Source of the DNA: Chitinophagaceae bacterium UBA2791
GTDB taxonomy: Bacteria; Bacteroidota; Bacteroidia; Chitinophagales; Chitinophagaceae
Reading direction: 5' to 3'
Assembly: GCA_002352105.1 (NCBI GenBank)
Contig: DEHV01000061.1
Location: 41,103 to 98,158, forward strand
DNA: 57,056 bases
Below, piece after piece: positions 55,280 through 57,056 of the stretch. The translations under genes and the position numbers were made by a program. The number at the start of each line of letters is the position of its first letter. Within the stretch, counting starts at the first letter, position 1. The notes under the pieces were generated by a model, which worked only from the letters and a program-made list of their open reading frames with translations, was not told the origin of the DNA and ran no database searches.

Positions 55280-56230
55280 ATGCAAAGATCACCTAAAATT
55301 TTTTCCGGCACCGGATCGCAGTATTTAGCCGAAAAAATAGCTCATAAATTCGGTATTCCGCTGGGAAAGATCACCATCTCCAAATTCAGCGACGGCGAAA
55401 TTCAACCGGTTTTCCAGGAAAGCATACGGGGAGACATGATCTTCCTGATCCAAAGCACTTTTGCGCCTGCCGAAAACATTATGGAACTGTTGCTAATGAT
55501 CGATGCCGCCAGGAGAGCCTCGGCCAGCAGCGTAATCGCCGTCATCCCCTATTATGGCTACGCCCGCCAGGATCGGAAAGACAAGCCCAGGGTGGCCATC
55601 GGGTCCAAACTAGTGGCCAATATGCTGGTCGCCGCAGGGGCCGACCGGGTCATCACCATGGACCTCCATGCGCCCCAGATACAGGGGTACTTTGATATAC
55701 CTGTGGACCATCTCGACAGCTCGGCCATTTTTATTCCTTATATAGAACAGCTTCAGATGGAAAACCTTACCTTTGCGGCCCCCGACGTGGGCAGCGCGAA
55801 CAGGATAAGGGAAATAGCTTCTTATTTTAACGCTGAAATGGTGATTTGCGACAAACATCGTAAAAGGGCCAACGAAATAGCGAGCATGGTCGTTATTGGC
55901 GACGTGACCGACAGGGACGTTGTATTGATCGACGATATCTGCGACACGGGGGGCACGCTGGCAAAAGCCGCAGGCCTGTTGAAAGAAAAAGGGGCGCGTA
56001 GCGTAAGGGCCCTGTGTACGCACCCGGTATTAAGCGGCAACGCTTATTCCAATATAGAGCACAGCGTTCTGGAAGAATTGGTGGTATGCGATACCATACC
56101 GCTAAAACAAAAGATATCAAAAATAAAAGTGTTGACCGTGTCGGAGCTTTTTGCGGTGGCCCTGCGCAACGCTTTCGAAAACAGAAGCATTACCGGCCTG
56201 TTCATTCACAGCCAGATGAGAAATAAGTAA
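55280..56230 (+). CDS. prs: Ribose-phosphate pyrophosphokinase (PRPP synthetase)
   Basis: Makes PRPP from ribose-5-phosphate and ATP for nucleotide, His and Trp synthesis. It is 316 residues long. ATP-binding region PYYGYARQDRKDKPR (90-104), catalytic His130 in MDLHAPQIQGYFDIP, and the PRPP loop DDICDTGGT (218-226) are all present. ATG 55280 starts the normal MQRSPKIFSGTGS. Followed by rplY after 20 bases, an arrangement conserved in many bacteria. Confidence 0.97.
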   Translation: MQRSPKIFSGTGSQYLAEKIAHKFGIPLGKITISKFSDGEIQPVFQESIRGDMIFLIQSTFAPAENIMELLLMIDAARRASASSVIAVIPYYGYARQDRKDKPRVAIGSKLVANMLVAAGADRVITMDLHAPQIQGYFDIPVDHLDSSAIFIPYIEQLQMENLTFAAPDVGSANRIREIASYFNAEMVICDKHRKRANEIASMVVIGDVTDRDVVLIDDICDTGGTLAKAAGLLKEKGARSVRALCTHPVLSGNAYSNIEHSVLEELVVCDTIPLKQKISKIKVLTVSELFAVALRNAFENRSITGLFIHSQMRNK

Positions 56231-56250
56231 TCAATAAACAATCATAAATA

Positions 56251-56883
56251 ATGAAAACAATTACAATCGAAGGACAACTGAGGACCGAAACTGGCAAAAA
56301 ACACGCCCGTCAGCTTCGCTCTCAGGGACTGGTGCCTGGTGTAATTTACGGGGGTTCGCAGGAGGTGAATTTTTCCGCTCCTGTACTGGCTTTTAAACGC
56401 CTTGTATATACGTCGGAGTTCCAGATCGCCCAGATCAATGTAGACGGCAAAAGCTACAAATGCATCCTCAAAGACATTCAAACCGATAAGGTTACCGACG
56501 AATTGACGCATCTTGATTTCCTTGAGTTGGTGGAAGACAAAAAAGTGGTCGCTACCATTCCCATGAAATTTACCGGAACAGCGGCAGGCGTTAAGAGCGG
56601 GGGTAAGCTGGTGATCAAGATGAAGAGCCTGAAGATCAAGACGCTTCCCAAACACCTGCAGGAAAATATTGAAGTAGACCTGACCAACCTGGAGTTGAAT
56701 GAAAATATCCGGGTGGAAGACGTGAAGAACGAGCATTACGAGATCCTTAACTCGCCTCGTATTCCGATCGCCTCCATCGTCATGACCCGCCAGCTGAAGC
56801 AAGAAGAGGCCGCTGCCGCTCCTGCCGCCGGAGCTGCCGCAGGCGCATCATCTGCCGCGAAACCGGCAGCAGCCAAAAAATAA
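56251..56883 (+). CDS. rplY: 50S ribosomal protein L25/general stress protein Ctc
   Basis: 5S rRNA-binding ribosomal protein in the long Ctc form, 210 residues. N-terminal L25 domain (IEGQLRTETGKKHARQLRSQ, then GLVPGVIYGG) at 1-90, C-terminal TL5-like beta domain at about 95-185 (VATIPMKFTGTAAGVKSGGK), and an Ala/Pro/Lys-rich tail. Sits between prs and pth, its usual place. Confidence 0.96.
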   Translation: MKTITIEGQLRTETGKKHARQLRSQGLVPGVIYGGSQEVNFSAPVLAFKRLVYTSEFQIAQINVDGKSYKCILKDIQTDKVTDELTHLDFLELVEDKKVVATIPMKFTGTAAGVKSGGKLVIKMKSLKIKTLPKHLQENIEVDLTNLELNENIRVEDVKNEHYEILNSPRIPIASIVMTRQLKQEEAAAAPAAGAAAGASSAAKPAAAKK

Positions 56884-56902
56884 TGATCCGACTGAATTGT
56901 CT

Positions 56903-56936
56903 AAAGCCCGGCATCGGCCGGGCTTTATTATTTTAA
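56903..56936 (+). terminator. Terminator after rplY
   Basis: Perfect 10-bp stem aaagcccggc (56903-56912) and gccgggcttt (56917-56926) with a four-base loop, then ttattatttt. Confidence 0.9.
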
Positions 56937-57003
56937 CGCCTGCTTCCCCATCTACCCCGATTATCCTATTTTTGGCTGTTAAAGACCATTTAAGACTGCT
57001 ACC

Positions 57004-57056
57004 ATGTCCCGATTTCTGATTGTTGGATTAGGAAATATTGGCTCCGAATACATCGA
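57004..57056 (+). CDS. pth: Peptidyl-tRNA hydrolase, start only
   Basis: Seventeen codons remain in the window: MSRFLIVGLGNIGSEYI, the universal Pth N-terminus (VGLGN[IP]G). The enzyme recycles peptidyl-tRNA. The frame runs off the end of the window. Position after rplY supports it. Confidence 0.9.
   Translation, partial: MSRFLIVGLGNIGSEYI

Noticed and set aside
54893..55285. 130-residue minus-strand frame overlapping the small membrane protein
   Set aside because: The plus-strand gene has a natural membrane helix and a matching terminator; the minus frame has neither.

Overview
This window looks like chromosomal DNA of a Bacteroidota member, probably order Chitinophagales. The taxonomic call is inference. 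It rests on a roughly 1100-residue SecA with a C-terminal zinc motif, a secreted subtilase with a type IX-secretion-like tail, DUF5723, DUF5916, HmuY and SPOR proteins, and many promoter boxes of the form TAnnTTTG. No rRNA, tRNA, CRISPR array, complete transposase or prophage was seen. Most of the window is housekeeping.

Layout. 1-8020: end of queA, a glycosyltransferase, a secreted esterase, aspartokinase (lysC), an Ldh-family dehydrogenase, ssb and a DUF5723 protein. 8021-8480 is a long gene-free stretch with degenerate tandem repeats. 8481-19597: mnmA, a lipoprotein, a secreted subtilase, then the leftward run sucA-sucB-rsmB, rpsT and an MFS transporter. 19650-36061: the divergent alpha-2-macroglobulin/pbpC pair, guaA, a periplasmic-binding-fold protein, the ligase-associated helicase/PdeM repair pair and a DUF5916 protein. 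36170-41699: an S24 regulator, secA, deoC and a SPOR protein.

41867-50429 is the accessory part. It holds an AraC regulator, a TonB-dependent receptor, a PIN toxin-antitoxin pair and a leftward run of lipoproteins that includes a HmuY-like haem-binding protein. The run ends abruptly at about 49.61 kb, where a lipoprotein gene and a second TonB receptor gene, both without 5' ends, meet head to head. 50430-57056: a decayed MFS fragment, an M20 amidohydrolase, a TetA-like MFS transporter, a DUF3467 protein, radC, a small membrane protein, and the usual prs-rplY-pth run.

The most notable undescribed structure is a repeat of about 103 bp present twice, at 2020-2121 and 53928-54030, in opposite orientations. 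Each copy carries a perfect 19-bp inverted repeat. The only arm difference between the copies is a compensated base pair. Each copy also ends in the same promoter-like box (TACGTTTG) pointing out into a neighbouring gene, and each keeps the same short reading frames. Several other intergenic regions hold decayed duplications of gene ends or tandem units.
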